This document shows positions 23,199-34,735 of a stretch of DNA of 64,000 nucleotides, in pieces (position 1 is the stretch's first letter; each line of letters opens with the position of its first letter). The stretch covers positions 12,219,501-12,283,500 of the forward strand of contig BSBM01000606.1 of the NCBI GenBank assembly GCA_027924585.1, written 5' to 3'. Source of the stretch: Larix kaempferi. Taxonomy: Eukaryota; Streptophyta; Pinopsida; Pinales; Pinaceae. A model generated the notes under the pieces. It saw only the letters and a program-made list of their open reading frames with translations, was not told the origin of the DNA and did no database searches. A program made the position numbers and the translations under genes.

Positions 23199-24451
23199 TT
23201 TGCAAGAACTGGACCTTGATGAGCTGATCAAACTGGTATATTCAGAATTTGAAAACTGCAAAGTTTTACTCCTTAATTTTTCCTTTGAAACTTTCGGATT
23301 CACTGGGCGTGACCCTGAACTGGGGTTTGATGAAGCCCACTCTTTTGCCCCATCAAAAGGTTTGATACAAAGCTCTAAGCTTCTATTTTTCTGAGGAGCT
23401 TCCAGCCGTGGTCACAGATTTCAAAAATTCCCATTTTTACAGAAGCCCTAATTTTCCACTTTTCTGATCAAAGTCCCGAACTAGGGTCTAATCAAGCCCG
23501 GCCTTCTGCCCAACCAAAAATTCTGATATTGGTCTCTAAATTTCTATTTTGATGAGTAGCATCCAGCCGTGGTCTCCGATTACAAAAATTCCAACTTTCT
23601 TCAAAGCCCTAAATTCCGGAAGCCATGAATGAAGGTACCAAAAAATAATTCTGTTTTGACAGAAATATGTACCTGATTGTTTCTGGTGTAACTCTGAAAT
23701 TTTTGATCCACAGGGTCTGAAAAAGTTTTCTGAGATAGCCTGACCTGTTAGCTTTCCATCCTGACAGGTCTGACCTCAATTGGATGTTCTGAGAGAGAGT
23801 TATGCCAAATGTCGCAACGTGACCTGTTTTGGGAAAATACAGGAGAGCGAACTTGTACGGCGTGCCACGTGTCCTTGTTTGACCTTCGGCCTCTGAAAAA
23901 GTTTTCTAAGATAGCTCGGCCTGTTATCTTTCCATCCTGATAGGTATGACCTCAATTGGATTCTCTGAGAGAGAGTTATGCCAAGTTTCACAACATGACC
24001 TGTTTATGGGATAATACAGGAGAGCGAACTTGTACGGCGTGCCACGTGTCACTGATTCAACTTCGGCCCCTGAAAAAAGTTTTCTGAGATAGTACAGTCT
24101 GTGTACTACCTGTCACTTTTCACGAAATTGCATTTGGAGCTTCCTAGCCCAAGTTATGACCTTTTTCCCAAGGTCACCTGATTTTGACTCAGATCTGGAA
24201 GAGGCCGAAACCCTATATTGTATAGATCATAAATCACAAAGTACTACGAATTAGAGGTTGTCCTTTGGACACAAGGTACCTGGAGATTTTAGCGTCGTCC
24301 TGTAACAATTTCAGATCCGAAAACTTCGCCCAAATGGATTTATAGCGAAAGTGCTACGATGACTGGTTTTTGCTATGTAAAACCCTAACCTTCAAATTGT
24401 CGTAAGTAAAGCAAGTGTCTTTAGTGCCATACCTTGTCTTCCTTCAGGTTA
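23199..24451 (-). other. Element C leader region
   Basis: Non-coding leader between the primer-binding site and the gag vestige, shared with B (29930-31066). It has internal repeats around GTTTTCTGAGATAG...GGAGAGCGAACTTGTACGG (23720-24060). A plus-strand frame at 23200-23394 is a shadow. Confidence 0.6.
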
Positions 24452-24463
24452 GCTCTGATACCA
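24452..24463 (-). other. Element C primer-binding site
   Basis: Minus-strand TGGTATCAGAGC directly adjoining the 5' LTR. Confidence 0.93.
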
Positions 24464-25067
24464 TGTTAAAATTCAAGATGCTAAGACAGAAAATAGCAGC
24501 ATTACATTCCATTTCACAATAATAGCATATACAGGATCACTGAAGAAACAACAAGCACAGCATAAACACAAGAGACAGAGATTTATCCTGGGAAACCCTC
24601 ATGGGGTAGAAAACCCAGCAAAGCTTCCTCAATATAGATGACCAGCAATATACAAAGATGAAACCCTGAGACATGATCTCCTCCTCCACAATAGCAGACC
24701 TCTCCTCCATAAGTACGTTATCCTCAAGTGAGTGAATGTGTATAATGAGGAACACACCTCCTCTATTTATACACTACTCTGATATGTATTTTACACAAGT
24801 ACATGTAGGCTCGTATTTAACCATTAGGTTAAATACCCCATTATAACTGACTGGGCCGACCCCTCTAGGGTGGTCTAATAACCCTTTGACCCACATAACA
24901 CATACAGGGCCGACCCCCACTAGGGAAGTCTAATAACCCAAGTTACCACATTCCGACGGAGGAATAAACATCTCCGGATATACAATAAGATCTTCACGGA
25001 GGAATGAATCATCTCCGGAATAATAAAGTACAAATATAATATTCTTTGAAGTTACAATATCTCAACA
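24464..25067 (-). repeat. Element C 5' LTR
   Basis: 604 bp; differs from 18253-18856 at two sites by eye (in the CTCCTCC(C/T)CCAC and CTCCA(C/T)AAG stretches). Confidence 0.95.
24763..24771 (-). promoter_or_regulatory. TATA box in element C 5' LTR
   Basis: Minus-strand TATAAATAG, roughly mid-LTR, where an LTR promoter is expected. The same TATAAATAGAG word lies at the corresponding place in B and D. Confidence 0.7.
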
Positions 25068-25072
25068 ATAAG

Positions 25073-25457
25073 TGTGTGTATGAATGATCAAATAGAGATC
25101 TCTCGATCTCTATTTATACTTGTTCTATCCTGCCCAATAAACTAATGGGGCCTACATGTCTAGCTTAACCCATGGTTAACTTAATCCGGGCCGACCCCAC
25201 ACTTGGTGGTCTAATAACCCTTTGACCCACATGGCCGACCCCCAATAGGGTTGTCTAATAAACCTTCGACCCACATGACTTATACAGGGCTGACCCCAAC
25301 AAGGTGGTCTAATAACCCATCAAGTATAATTTACAACACTTACAATATAAATGACAACACTTCCGTATAGAGGAATAATAACATCTCTATGGGAGTACAA
25401 AATACATATATGAAATACATGGGTGAAATACATTCCGAAGTTACATATACATCAACA
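25073..25457 (-). repeat. Element B 3' LTR, second segment
   Basis: Continues 17980-18252; ends at the CATCAACA boundary. It contains three GGCCGACCCC...GTCTAATAA units. Confidence 0.9.
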
Positions 25458-25764
25458 CTCCCTCTTAACTAGGAAGGTATTTCTTGACACAGGTCTGCTA
25501 GCACAAGTCTTCTTCTCTGGATCATCATCAGCGAATCATCATCCTCGAATCATCGTCATCGTCACTGCTGCTACTATCTCAATCAATCTCTAAATCTACT
25601 CGTCATATGAAGTTCGACAGAGCCAGTCCTTTTTCATACTGCATGTAGGCCCACCACTTGCAGGTCTTCATTGTCACTGGCCATAGTGTGGAATTCTCAG
25701 GACTTATTACGTGTGTCACAAAACCTTTAAAGAGTCTCTTGCCTAGCAAGAACCCTAAAGAGCA

Positions 25765-26250
25765 TCTGAGGCCTTTTTCATCCTGTCCAGATCTCCAGGA
25801 CTTATTACATGTGACCCCACCACAAAATGTAGCAAGAGCATCTCAGGATTTTACGGGTACACAACTCCAACCTGAAATATCCCCAGGGCACAAATTACAT
25901 GTGGTCACCACAAAACCTAGCAAGAGCATCTCAGGATGTTACGGGTACACAACTCCGACCTGAAATCTCCCTAGGGCACAAATTACATGTGGTCATGGAA
26001 AAACCTCGAAAGAGCATCTCAGGATGTTACGGGTACATAACTCCGACCTAAAATCTCCCAGGGCACAAATTACATGCCATAGGACAAAACCTCGCAAGAG
26101 CATCTCAGGATGTTACGGGTACACAACTCCGACCTGAAATCTCCTAGGGCACAAATTACATGTCCTGCTAGAGCAATGTCTCGAAAGATCATCCTAGGCT
26201 ATTATGGGTACACAACTCTGACCTATAGGATCTCCCAGACATGGTCATCT
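25765..26250. repeat. About 90-bp tandem repeat in element B
   Basis: About five diverged units with GAGCATCTCAGGATGTTACGG, a GGTACACAACTCCGACCT word and GGGCACAAATTACATG. It sits between pol and the 3' LTR, like the arrays in C and D. Confidence 0.85.
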
Positions 26251-26254
26251 ACAC

Positions 26255-26830
26255 AACCTGATCCACGACCACAAAGTATCATCCTGATACTCACCATACA
26301 TCATCTTGATGTACACATGATCATCCTGATCATCATCACTGCAACATCCTACAGCATGTCATCTGGAGAAGCTCCTCATCCACGATCATCCACATCATAC
26401 AATGCATCCACCTGATGCATACCAAGTATCTACATGATACATATCATCATACATGATCTACCTGATCATACAATGTATCCACCTGATACATATCAACATA
26501 CATGATCTCAGTATCCACCTGATACATATACAGATACATGGTCCAAGCATCCAACATGATGCATATACAAAATACATACAAATGATCCAACTGATCATAT
26601 CCAGCATCCAACATGATGCATACATACATAAATGATTCAACTGATCATATCCAACATCCAACATGATGCATATATACATAAATGATCCAACTGATCATAA
26701 CAAGCATCCAACATGATGCAATGATCCAACTGATCATAACAAGCATCCAACATGATGCATATATATATACAGAGAAGTAACTGGAGCATCGTCCTGATGT
26801 TCATCATCCATGATCCTCCTGATCATCATA
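26255..26830. repeat. Palindromic stem-loop array in element B
   Basis: A run of short inverted repeats with different stems around five- or six-base loops: AGTATC/GATACT around ATCCT (26275-26291), ATGATC/GATCAT around ATCCT (26317-26333), ATGCATC/GATGCAT around CACCT (26402-26420), TGTATC/GATACA around CACCT (26474-26490), and ATGATC/GATCAT around CAACT several times. Inner stem bases ATC/GAT are constant while outer bases vary in pairs. Confidence 0.88.
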
Positions 26831-27182
26831 GCATCGTCCTCTTCAGATCATCTCATCATCCACGAAGCACAACCCAGATGCACATCATCCAACACTTACA
26901 CCACCGACATGGGAGAACACATCTACCACCATTCGGGGAAGGCTCCAGCCCTTACCTTTTCAGAATGGGAGAACACATCTACCACCATGTGAAAAATGGC
27001 TCAGCAATTACATCACGACCAAGGGAGAACACATCAACCATGTCAGAAAAGCTCATGTGCATCTGCATCTTCCGGACTCATCACTTCCCTTTGGAAGGAA
27101 CCTCGATCTGAAGTGCACCAAGCCTCTCTCTGAAGTACTCAAACTACACACTGGCCAACGGCTTGGTCAATACATCTGCAAC

Positions 27183-28000
27183 CTACTCATACGTCACAAC
27201 ATACTCTGTTTCGGCTGTACTTAGTGCTACGCAGGAGTGCTTCCTGCTAAATGAAGAGATCACACTTGGTCCCTATCTACAGCACTGCTTGCCCAATCTG
27301 AATCAACATAACCCTGCATGTTAAACTTTTGATTCGCATCATACTGAAGCCCATAATCAACTGTACCCTTCAGGTACCTTAGAATATGCTTTACAACAAC
27401 CAGGTGAACACTCCTCGGATCCATCAGGAACTGGCTCAATGTGTTCACCACAAAGCAAATATTTGGTCTCGTGTTCGTCAGGTACATCAAGGACCCAATC
27501 ATCTGATGATACATAGTGATATCAACCATCTCAGACGAAGCATCACACAGAAGCTTCAGATTCGATGCCATAGGTGTGGCCATAGCCTTGCAGTCCATCA
27601 TCCCAAACCTCTTCAAGATCTCTACTGCATACTTCCCTTGTCCAAGGAAGATTCCATTTGCACTCTGCCACACCTCCATGCCAAAAACAAATAGTGCATC
27701 ATCCCAATTTCTTCAACTCAAACTCGGTAGCAAGCTTCTGCTGCATGTTGGAAATCAATCTATCCTCACCTGTTACAAACAGGTTATCCACATAGTATCA
27801 CTGGATTGCCTTCCTCAACCTTGTAGTAAAGGTTGGAATCCGCTTTATTCTTGGTAAATCCCAAACTTGATAGAAAGTTGTCTATCCTACCATACCAAGT
27901 TCTGCACATATATGACTCCCTGTCATGTGTCTTAGAACCAAGTGGCTGCACCACATACACTTCTTATTCAACTACACCATTTAAGAAAGTGTATCTTCCT
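27183..28000 (-). pseudogene. Element B pol relic: RT C-terminal half and start of RNase H
   Basis: Minus-strand translation gives Ty1/copia RT landmarks: GFTKNKADSNLYY, then YVDN where the catalytic YVDD is expected (near 27790), FVTGEDRLI, a MMHYLF/MEVW block with one frame change, TPMASNLKLL, MIGSLMYLTNTRP and LRYLKGTVDYGL. The RNase H start YVDSDWASS and SRKHSCVALSTAETEYV follow. The changed catalytic residue, frame shifts and stops mean it cannot make active enzyme. Protease and integrase are missing altogether upstream. Confidence 0.85.
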
Positions 28001-28303
28001 CTTTATGACTGCAGCCAGAGCAAGTATTGATTTAATGGAAGTGTATCTGGCTACAGGAGCAAAAGATTCTATGCTACTACCTACAGCATGTTTGATCTTG
28101 TAGATCCTCTTGGAAGTCACTACAGACTCCCCTTCAGGTCTTGGGACTGCATCCCAAACATCTTCATGATCGAATGGTACTCCTCAATCATGGCATTCTT
28201 CCCAGATCCTGGGAACTTCAATATCTTCAATATTTCCAATAGATAACTTTGTTGCTGAACAAATGTTGTAGTCCTTCATTTGTATGTGATGGTATACGAT
28301 CTT

Positions 28304-28700
28304 TCCTACACAACAAGATAAATTGCATGATTAGAAAACATCTCATAGTTTTCACAACAAATTATTACACATAAAGAAATATGTCATACAGTCATGCAAT
28401 TATCTTAGCCAATACTTCAATACAACATTTATCCATATTCCGTAACTTTCTAGATGCCTTCCAATCTCTACCATAACATTGTTAAGAGTGTGCAGAACTC
28501 CTAACATGTCAGCAAAGAGGTTTCATTCTAGATAAGTAGAAATAGAATTTTGTATAGTGCCATAGGCCACTTACCCATGTATATTAGTAGTATAATGTTC
28601 ATCAATGCAACTATTCTAATATGTATAATACACAACCTAATTCTAGGAACATAAGCATATACATCATTGAATAACATTATGTAAGAAATGACAATTCAAA
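28304..28700 (-). other. Intron-like conserved block in element B
   Basis: Counterpart of the blocks in C and D. The minus strand ends TTGTTGTGTAG before GAAAGAT and begins near AAAGATAAGTATTTG. Confidence 0.5.
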
Positions 28701-29811
28701 TACTTATCTTTGTTTGGTTGCTGGGTGGACTCCCTCTGAATCTTTGCAACTCCATTCTGATGTGGATTGTGAGAAATGGTCAACTCCCTCTGAATATCTG
28801 CATCCTTACAGAAACTACTGAAGTGTGCTCCTTTGCTTTCTTACAGGAACAAATAGAGTGTGCTCCCTCTTGATCTTTGCTTCTTGGATTACCTGTCCTT
28901 GAACTTATATCCATCCTTAACCACTATGCATGCTTATTAGTATCATCATTGTGTTATCCTTGAGGTCTCATACATAATCACACATTTATTAGTATAATCT
29001 TAATACTATCAAAACACAATAATCTTAAACATGTATAGTCATGATCATTCACAGATAATAAACATTAGTATTCAAGGTTTCAGGGAAGTCTTCTTTTACT
29101 CATGCATATTCTTATTTGATCATAGGACTCTTATGATTAGTTAAATCATCAATGCATAAACCCATGATTACTCAAACCTATAACTTCATGATTCTTCTGG
29201 TTAGTCATATCATCAATTATGGTAAGAAACATAGTATGCATACAACCATGACTATTCAAACCTATGACTTCATGAATAATCATTATCAACAACACAACAG
29301 TATAAGATCCTAACACAAGGTAGGATTCTAGCTTGATATAGGAAAAACATACCTGGATTAGCATGCTAGCTAGTTATGTCTAACATACCCGCATAATGTT
29401 TTTTGGTTCTCTTCAGTGACTTGAGCTAGTAACCTGCATGTCTCATAATTTAACCATTGTAGAACCAAGTTATACATACCTCGAAAGTAGATCTTCTATG
29501 TGATCCATGACAATGAATGAATCTTTGTCTTCATGTCACCATGATCATATGTTCTTGAAGTAGAACATGATTTGACTTTCTTGGTGTACCTTTTGTGTTA
29601 GCGAACAACATAAACTTCATACAACATCACAATGCATTAGTACAATCATAAGTGTCAAAACCTTAATCAACGAATATCTTCTATTAAGGTGATACGACAA
29701 GTCTAGTAATTAATCAAGATTGTACTGTAATGATATGAAGACAAACATATCATAAACTTAACCATGAACAGAATTTGAAACATACATGTAAGCCATACCT
29801 GTCAAGATTGC

Positions 29812-29929
29812 TTGTAATCTTCTTATGGAAGGCCTTAGCCTCATCTCCTTCTGAGACAGGAACTTCTTCATTTATGTAGGTGACCAATCCATCTTCTTCT
29901 AGGATTAACCCAATCCACTTGATTTTCAA
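29812..29929 (-). pseudogene. gag vestige of element B
   Basis: About 40 codons: GLILEEDGLVTYINEE, VPVSEGDEAKAFHKK. Same stretch as kept in C, and homologous to residues 25-60 of D gag. The remaining gag is absent. Confidence 0.75.
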
Positions 29930-31066
29930 GAACTAGACCTGGAGCTAGATTAGGGTTTGTCAGAGAAACCCCAAAAATTCAAACTTTGAATTTCAAACTT
30001 CCGAAAGGATAGAAATATGCGCCTTGATGAGCTGATCAAGCTGGTATATTCAGAATTTGAAAACTGCAAAGTTTCACTCCCCAATTTTGCCTTTGAAACT
30101 TTCGGATTCACTAGACATGACCCCTAAATAGGGTTTGATGAATCCCACTCTTTTTCCCATCAAAATTTTTGATCCAAATCTCTAAGCTTCTATTTTTCTG
30201 AGGAGCTTCCAGCTGTGGTCACAGATTTCAAAAATTCCCATTTTTGCAGAAGCCCTAATTTTCCACTTTTCCAATCAAAGTCCCGAACTAGGGTCTGATC
30301 AAGCTCGGTCTTCTTCCCAACCAAAAATTCTGAACTTGGTCTCTAAATTTCTATTTTGATGAGTGGCATCCAGTTGTAGTCTCCGATTATAAAAATTTCA
30401 ACTTTCTTCGAAAACCTAAATTTCGGAAGCCATGAATGAAGGTGCTCAAAAATAATTTTGTTATGACAGAAATATGTACCTGATTGTTTCTGGTGCAACT
30501 CTGACCTTTTCGATCCACAAGGTCTGAAAAGTTTTCTTGAGATAGCCCGACTTGTCATCTTTCCATCCCGATAGCTCTGACCTCAATTGGATTCTCTAAG
30601 AGAGAGTTATGCCAAGTGTCGCAACGTGACCTGTTTATGGGATAAAACCGGAGAGAGAACTTGTACGGCGTTCCACATGTCACTGGTTCAAATTCAGCCT
30701 CTAAAAAAGTTTCCTTAGAGAGTACAGTCTGTGTACTACCTGTCACATTTTACGAAATTTCATTTGGAGCTTTCTAGCCCAAGTTATGACCTTTTTTCCA
30801 AGGTCACTTGTTTATGATTGAGATCTGGAAGAGGCAGAAACCCTATATTGTACAGATCATAAATCACAAAGTACAACGAATTAGAAGCTGTCCTTTGGAC
30901 ACAAGGTACATGGGGATCTGATCTTCAACCAGTTTTAGATCTGAAAACTTTTCCAAAATGGATTTATAGCAAAAGTGCTACGATGACTTGTTTTTGCTAT
31001 ATCAAGCCCTAGCATCATAAGTGCAACAAGTGTCATACATGCTATATCATGCCTTCTTTCAAGCTA
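29930..31066 (-). other. Element B leader region
   Basis: Non-coding, homologous to 23199-24451 of C and to the shorter leader of D. Confidence 0.6.
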
Positions 31067-31078
31067 GCTCTGATACCA
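31067..31078 (-). other. Element B primer-binding site
   Basis: Minus-strand TGGTATCAGAGC adjoining the 5' LTR. Confidence 0.93.
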
Positions 31079-31732
31079 TGTTAAATTTTCAGAATTTACT
31101 TCAATCTGATCTAGGATCTTAACTGAGAGAACAACATGTACAGCAAATCTACAGCATATCAATCATAGACACAATAATGCAAGAACACAAGAGACACAGA
31201 GTTTACTTGGGGAAAACCATAAAGGTGAAAAACCCCAATAACTTCCTCAGAGATAGATAGAGCAATGATACAACTAGAATACAAGAGATAGTCTTCTCCT
31301 AGCAGCAGAGCCTCCTCATAAGTGCGCCACTTTCTAAATGAGAGAAGTTTGTGTATGAATGATCAAATAGAGATCTCTCGATCTCTATTTATACTTGTTA
31401 TGTCCTACCCAATAAACTAATGGGGCCTACATGTCTAGCTTAACGCATGGTTAACTTAATCCGGGATGACCCCACACTTGGTAGTCTAATAACCCTTTGA
31501 CCCACATGGCTGACCCCCAATAGGGTGGTCTAATAACCCTTCGACCTGCATGAATTATACAAGGCCGACCCCAACAAGGTGGTCTAATAACCCATCAAGT
31601 ATAAGTTACAACACTTACAATATAAATGACGACACTTCCGTATAGAGGAATAATAACATCTCTATAGGAGTAAAAAATACATATATGAAATACATGGGTG
31701 AAATACATTCCGAAGTTACATATACATCAACA
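31079..31732 (-). repeat. Element B 5' LTR
   Basis: 654 bp, TG...CA ends, pairs with 17980-18252 + 25073-25457. Minus-strand TATAAATAGAG occurs near 31388. Confidence 0.92.
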
Positions 31733-32105
31733 ATAGTTGCATTAATTTCAACATGGTGAGTCAAATGGGTTCACAATTGAACATGTGGCAACATGGGTAC
31801 CAATCCCATAACCCCCTAACCTCTCCCTAGTGGATACACATGGCCCCTTCTCATCGGCTTCCTCCTTAGCTAGCTTCTTGGTTATTTTATTGCAATAATT
31901 AATAATTACATCATTTACAAATCTTCATGGCTTAATATCTCATGGAAAATCAACTGTCAAATACTTTCATATGCAATTAAAACCTAAAAATCCACTAGTG
32001 GGGCCTTGGTCTTGAGCTCCGCACTAGGGAAACCACACACATAGCATTTATACAATATTTACATTCAAGCCAATAAACCATAAGGGTCAAAATAGGGGTA
32101 TTACA
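31733..32105 (-). repeat. Element E 3' LTR, proximal part
   Basis: On the minus strand it begins TGTAATACCCC directly after the purine tract AAGGGAGAGGGAAT (32106-32119) and runs to the copia B insertion. Confidence 0.8.
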
Positions 32106-32931
32106 ATTCCCTCTCCCTTAAAATAACACCATCATCGCTGTTCTCAAAACTGAACAAAAATGAGAATTCATCTTTCATGGCATCCTATAGCTCCCATGTG
32201 TCCTTTTTAGAATTAGGGTGATTCTATTGCACCTTTACCTACCCTATGGCCTTGTTCTGGAGCAAAGTGACCTTCTTATCGAGGATGCATATAGGCTCCA
32301 CTTGGAAATATCCCTATGGTTCCACCTGTATCACATTCCAATCAATTATGTGATTAGGATCATGTACATATTTCTTAAGCAAAGAGACATGGAAAACATT
32401 ATGAGCTTTCATGTTAGCAGGAAATGCAATCCTATATGCAACTGGTCATATCCTATCAAGGACATCAAATGTCCCACAATATATTGGTGCCAACTTGGCA
32501 CAACTTCCCAACATCATGGAACTCTTCCTTGGCTTCACTCTTAAGTTGACATGATCCCCAATCTGAAATTTCTTATGCATTCTTTTGAGATATGTATAAA
32601 TCTTCTACATGTCCTGTGTTGCCTTCAAACTCTGCTTGATCTCAACAATTTCTTGCTCCATATCCTTGATCATTTCTAGTCCAAGTACTACCTTGTTCAC
32701 TAGGTTGTCCCAACTCACTAGAGTTCTGCATCGTTTTCCATACAACACTTCAAAAGGACTCATCTTCAATTATGCTTGATGTCCATTGTTGTATGCAAAC
32801 TCTACCAAATGTAGATAGTATTCCCACTTGGATGGTTTATCCATCACATACATCCTCAACATGTCCTCAAGAATCTTTTTAACTCTCTCACTCTAACCAT
32901 TGGTTTGAGGATGATAGGCTGTGTTAACACT
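32106..32931 (-). pseudogene. Element E integrase C-terminal part and chromodomain
   Basis: Minus-strand reading from 32931: AYHPQTNG, stop, SERV (the third catalytic residue, Glu, is present), LRMYVMDKPSKWEYYL, LVEFAYNNGHQA, MSPFEVLYGKRC, PSKWEYY-type and KFQIGDHV blocks, then a chromodomain-like end (VKVQ, NHPNSKKDTWEL, DAMKDEFSFLF), typical of the Tekay/Del class. In-frame TAG codons at a conserved Gln of the SERV motif and at chromodomain positions make it non-functional. The stretch continues 55545-56040 across the Tat insertion. Confidence 0.85.
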
Positions 32932-33533
32932 TATTAAGGTTCTCACCAGGGAAGGTGAAGGAAATCCCCCACCCAAAGCCCTAAGGTCGTCCATGGGCCG
33001 ACCCCATCAAGTAAAGAATCAGGAAACCCAAAAATGGCTAAGTGTTTATCAAATCCAAGCCAAGTGACCAAACCGCAATAAGAAAATGAGAAAATACAAG
33101 GCAATAGGGCTCTTCCACAGGAAAAACTAGCAACAGGAGCTTCTTCCGCAACCAAAGTAGATTCAACAGCTAGGATTGAGTGGCGGGATTAGATCTGCGG
33201 TTGAAAATGTGCCCCACAAGCCAGTTTCTGAGTTTCGCATCCGCATTGTGGATTGTGAAAACCAATTTTTCGGGGAGCGTAAAGATGAGTTTCCGAGTTC
33301 CGCATCCGCATTGCGGATTTTGAATTGCGGAAAGCAATTTTCCAGGGAGCGCAAATATGAGTTTCCACCTTATGCATTCCACATTGTGGATTGTGGGTTG
33401 TAGAACGACAATTGTCCAAATGACGAATAAGTAAGTTTCCGCATTCCACATTCTGCATTGCAGATTGTAGATTGCGGAAAAGTGACCCTCCAGAAAATCC
33501 CAAGGCCGAGGTTTCGATCCGCGCATGCCACAT
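32932..33533 (+). repeat. Tat element 5' LTR, truncated
   Basis: Matches 39230-39835; homology ends near 33533 where gag-side sequence begins, so about 1.1 kb of the LTR is deleted. Rich in GCATTGCGGATTG-type words (33230-33490). Confidence 0.88.
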
Positions 33534-33557
33534 GGTAGTTCAAGATCTAGATGACTT

Positions 33558-34720
33558 TTGGTAGGTATTCTCCTGGGAGCCAGAATTTACCATAGGGGTC
33601 CTCTGATTCGAAATATGGACTCGCCAGAAGAGGTGGACGAAGATGATGTTAAAATGAGATTGTTTTCCCAAAGCCTAGCAGGGGAAGTGAAGAAATGGTT
33701 TAAGTCCCTTCCAAATAGAGGGATAAGTACCTATGAAATATTTGAAGAAGATTTCCTGGATAGATGGAAGGATAAGAAAAACCCTCTCCAGATTCTCACT
33801 GAGTATGAAAATACAAAGAAAATCAATGTTGAGACTATCCAATAATTCTCAGCCAGGTTCATGAGAATGTACAATTCTATCCCTATGGACATAAAATCCC
33901 CTGTAGGGGCAGCCAAGCTTCATTTTACCAACTATTTTGATAATGAATTTTCTCTCATGTTGAGGAAAAGGAGATATCCCACTCTCCCTAATATGCTAAA
34001 AGATGCACTAGAGGTAGAAGCCAACTTGATGGCCTCGGGAAAAATGAAACACTTAACTGAGGCTGAGAAAAAGAGAGGCAATGAAGCAGTGCAACCTTCC
34101 ACATCCCAATCCATGGATGCCAAATTCAAATAGATGATGAGAACTATGGAGAGACAGGTGGATAGGATCTCCCTTGATAGAAGGCCTCCTGCCAAAGAAA
34201 ACCCAGAGCCTCAAGCTCGAAATAACAATCTCAGAAGACCTCCTGCCCCACAAGGAAGACCTAGAGAGAAAAGAAACCCTGACAATCAGCCAATCAAACC
34301 ACCTTTTGTTTAGAATATCATAGATGAAGAAGAATACGATAGACAGGCTGAAGAAAAAATACATCTCTTTAATCAGACCCAACCCCAGTTCTATTTGACC
34401 AAAGATAAACATGACTGGTCTTCCTTGCAGTCAGATGATGTCCTTGGGGAATCAAAATCTAACTAGTACCAAAGAGGGATCCACAATGCCATCTATGAAT
34501 TCGAGAGGCAACATAATTTTAGGAATAGAAAAATAATAGTAGACCGAGGAAAAGATGCTACTGATCCATCCTCTTCTCAGCCACCAAATAAAGAAATCCT
34601 TGAGAGAAGAGCCCCAAAGGTTGCAATCTCTAAGGATAGACTCTTGGGAAGGGGGCAGAACCTCATAAAAAGAGTTCAAAAGGGAGAGATGAAGGTGACA
34701 CAAAGATAGCATAGAAGGTC
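33558..34720 (+). pseudogene. Tat element gag relic
   Basis: Reads as a Ty3/gypsy gag capsid: the frame 33558-33843 carries MRLFSQSLAGEVKKWFKSLP, FEEDFLDRWKDKKN and a TAA, then the same frame continues with FSARFMRMYNSIP, LRKRRYPTLPNMLKDALEVE up to 34133, followed by further stretches with TAG stops (KENPEPQARNNNLRRPP, KIHLFNQTQPQFYL). At least four stops interrupt what was one frame. The N-terminus was lost with the 5' deletion. No zinc knuckle was recognised. Confidence 0.8.
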
Positions 34721-34735
34721 CATATTGTTTACAAT

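Larger units (their letters stand above)
18253..25067 (-). mobile_element. Element C: young, coding-free copia-type LTR retrotransposon
   Basis: A complete 6.8-kb minus-strand element inside the 3' LTR of B. LTRs of 604 bp each (18253-18856 and 24464-25067) differ by about two substitutions by eye. The 5-bp target duplication ATAAG is perfect (18248-18252, 25068-25072). TGGTATCAGAGC (minus strand, 24452-24463) abuts the 5' LTR and a purine tract (minus strand GGGGGAG, at 18857-18863) abuts the 3' LTR. Apart from about 40 codons of gag no coding sequence remains. The centre is made of tandem repeats of 24, 34, 71, 40 and 87 bp. Near-identical LTRs show that it moved recently, so its proteins must have come from another element. 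Confidence 0.95.
17980..31732 (-). mobile_element. Element B: Ty1/copia retrotransposon, partial, with nested element C
   Basis: Minus-strand copia element inserted in the LTR of element E. Its 5' LTR is 31079-31732 (654 bp). TGGTATCAGAGC on the minus strand (31067-31078) abuts it. Its 3' LTR is 17980-18252 plus 25073-25457, split by element C. A purine tract (minus strand, GAGGGAG, just right of 25457) precedes the 3' LTR. Flanks ACAGT (17975-17979) and ATAGT (31733-31737) are a target duplication with one change. Coding is limited to a gag vestige and RT/RNase H. Protease and integrase are absent, so it was probably already dependent on other elements. Confidence 0.9.
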
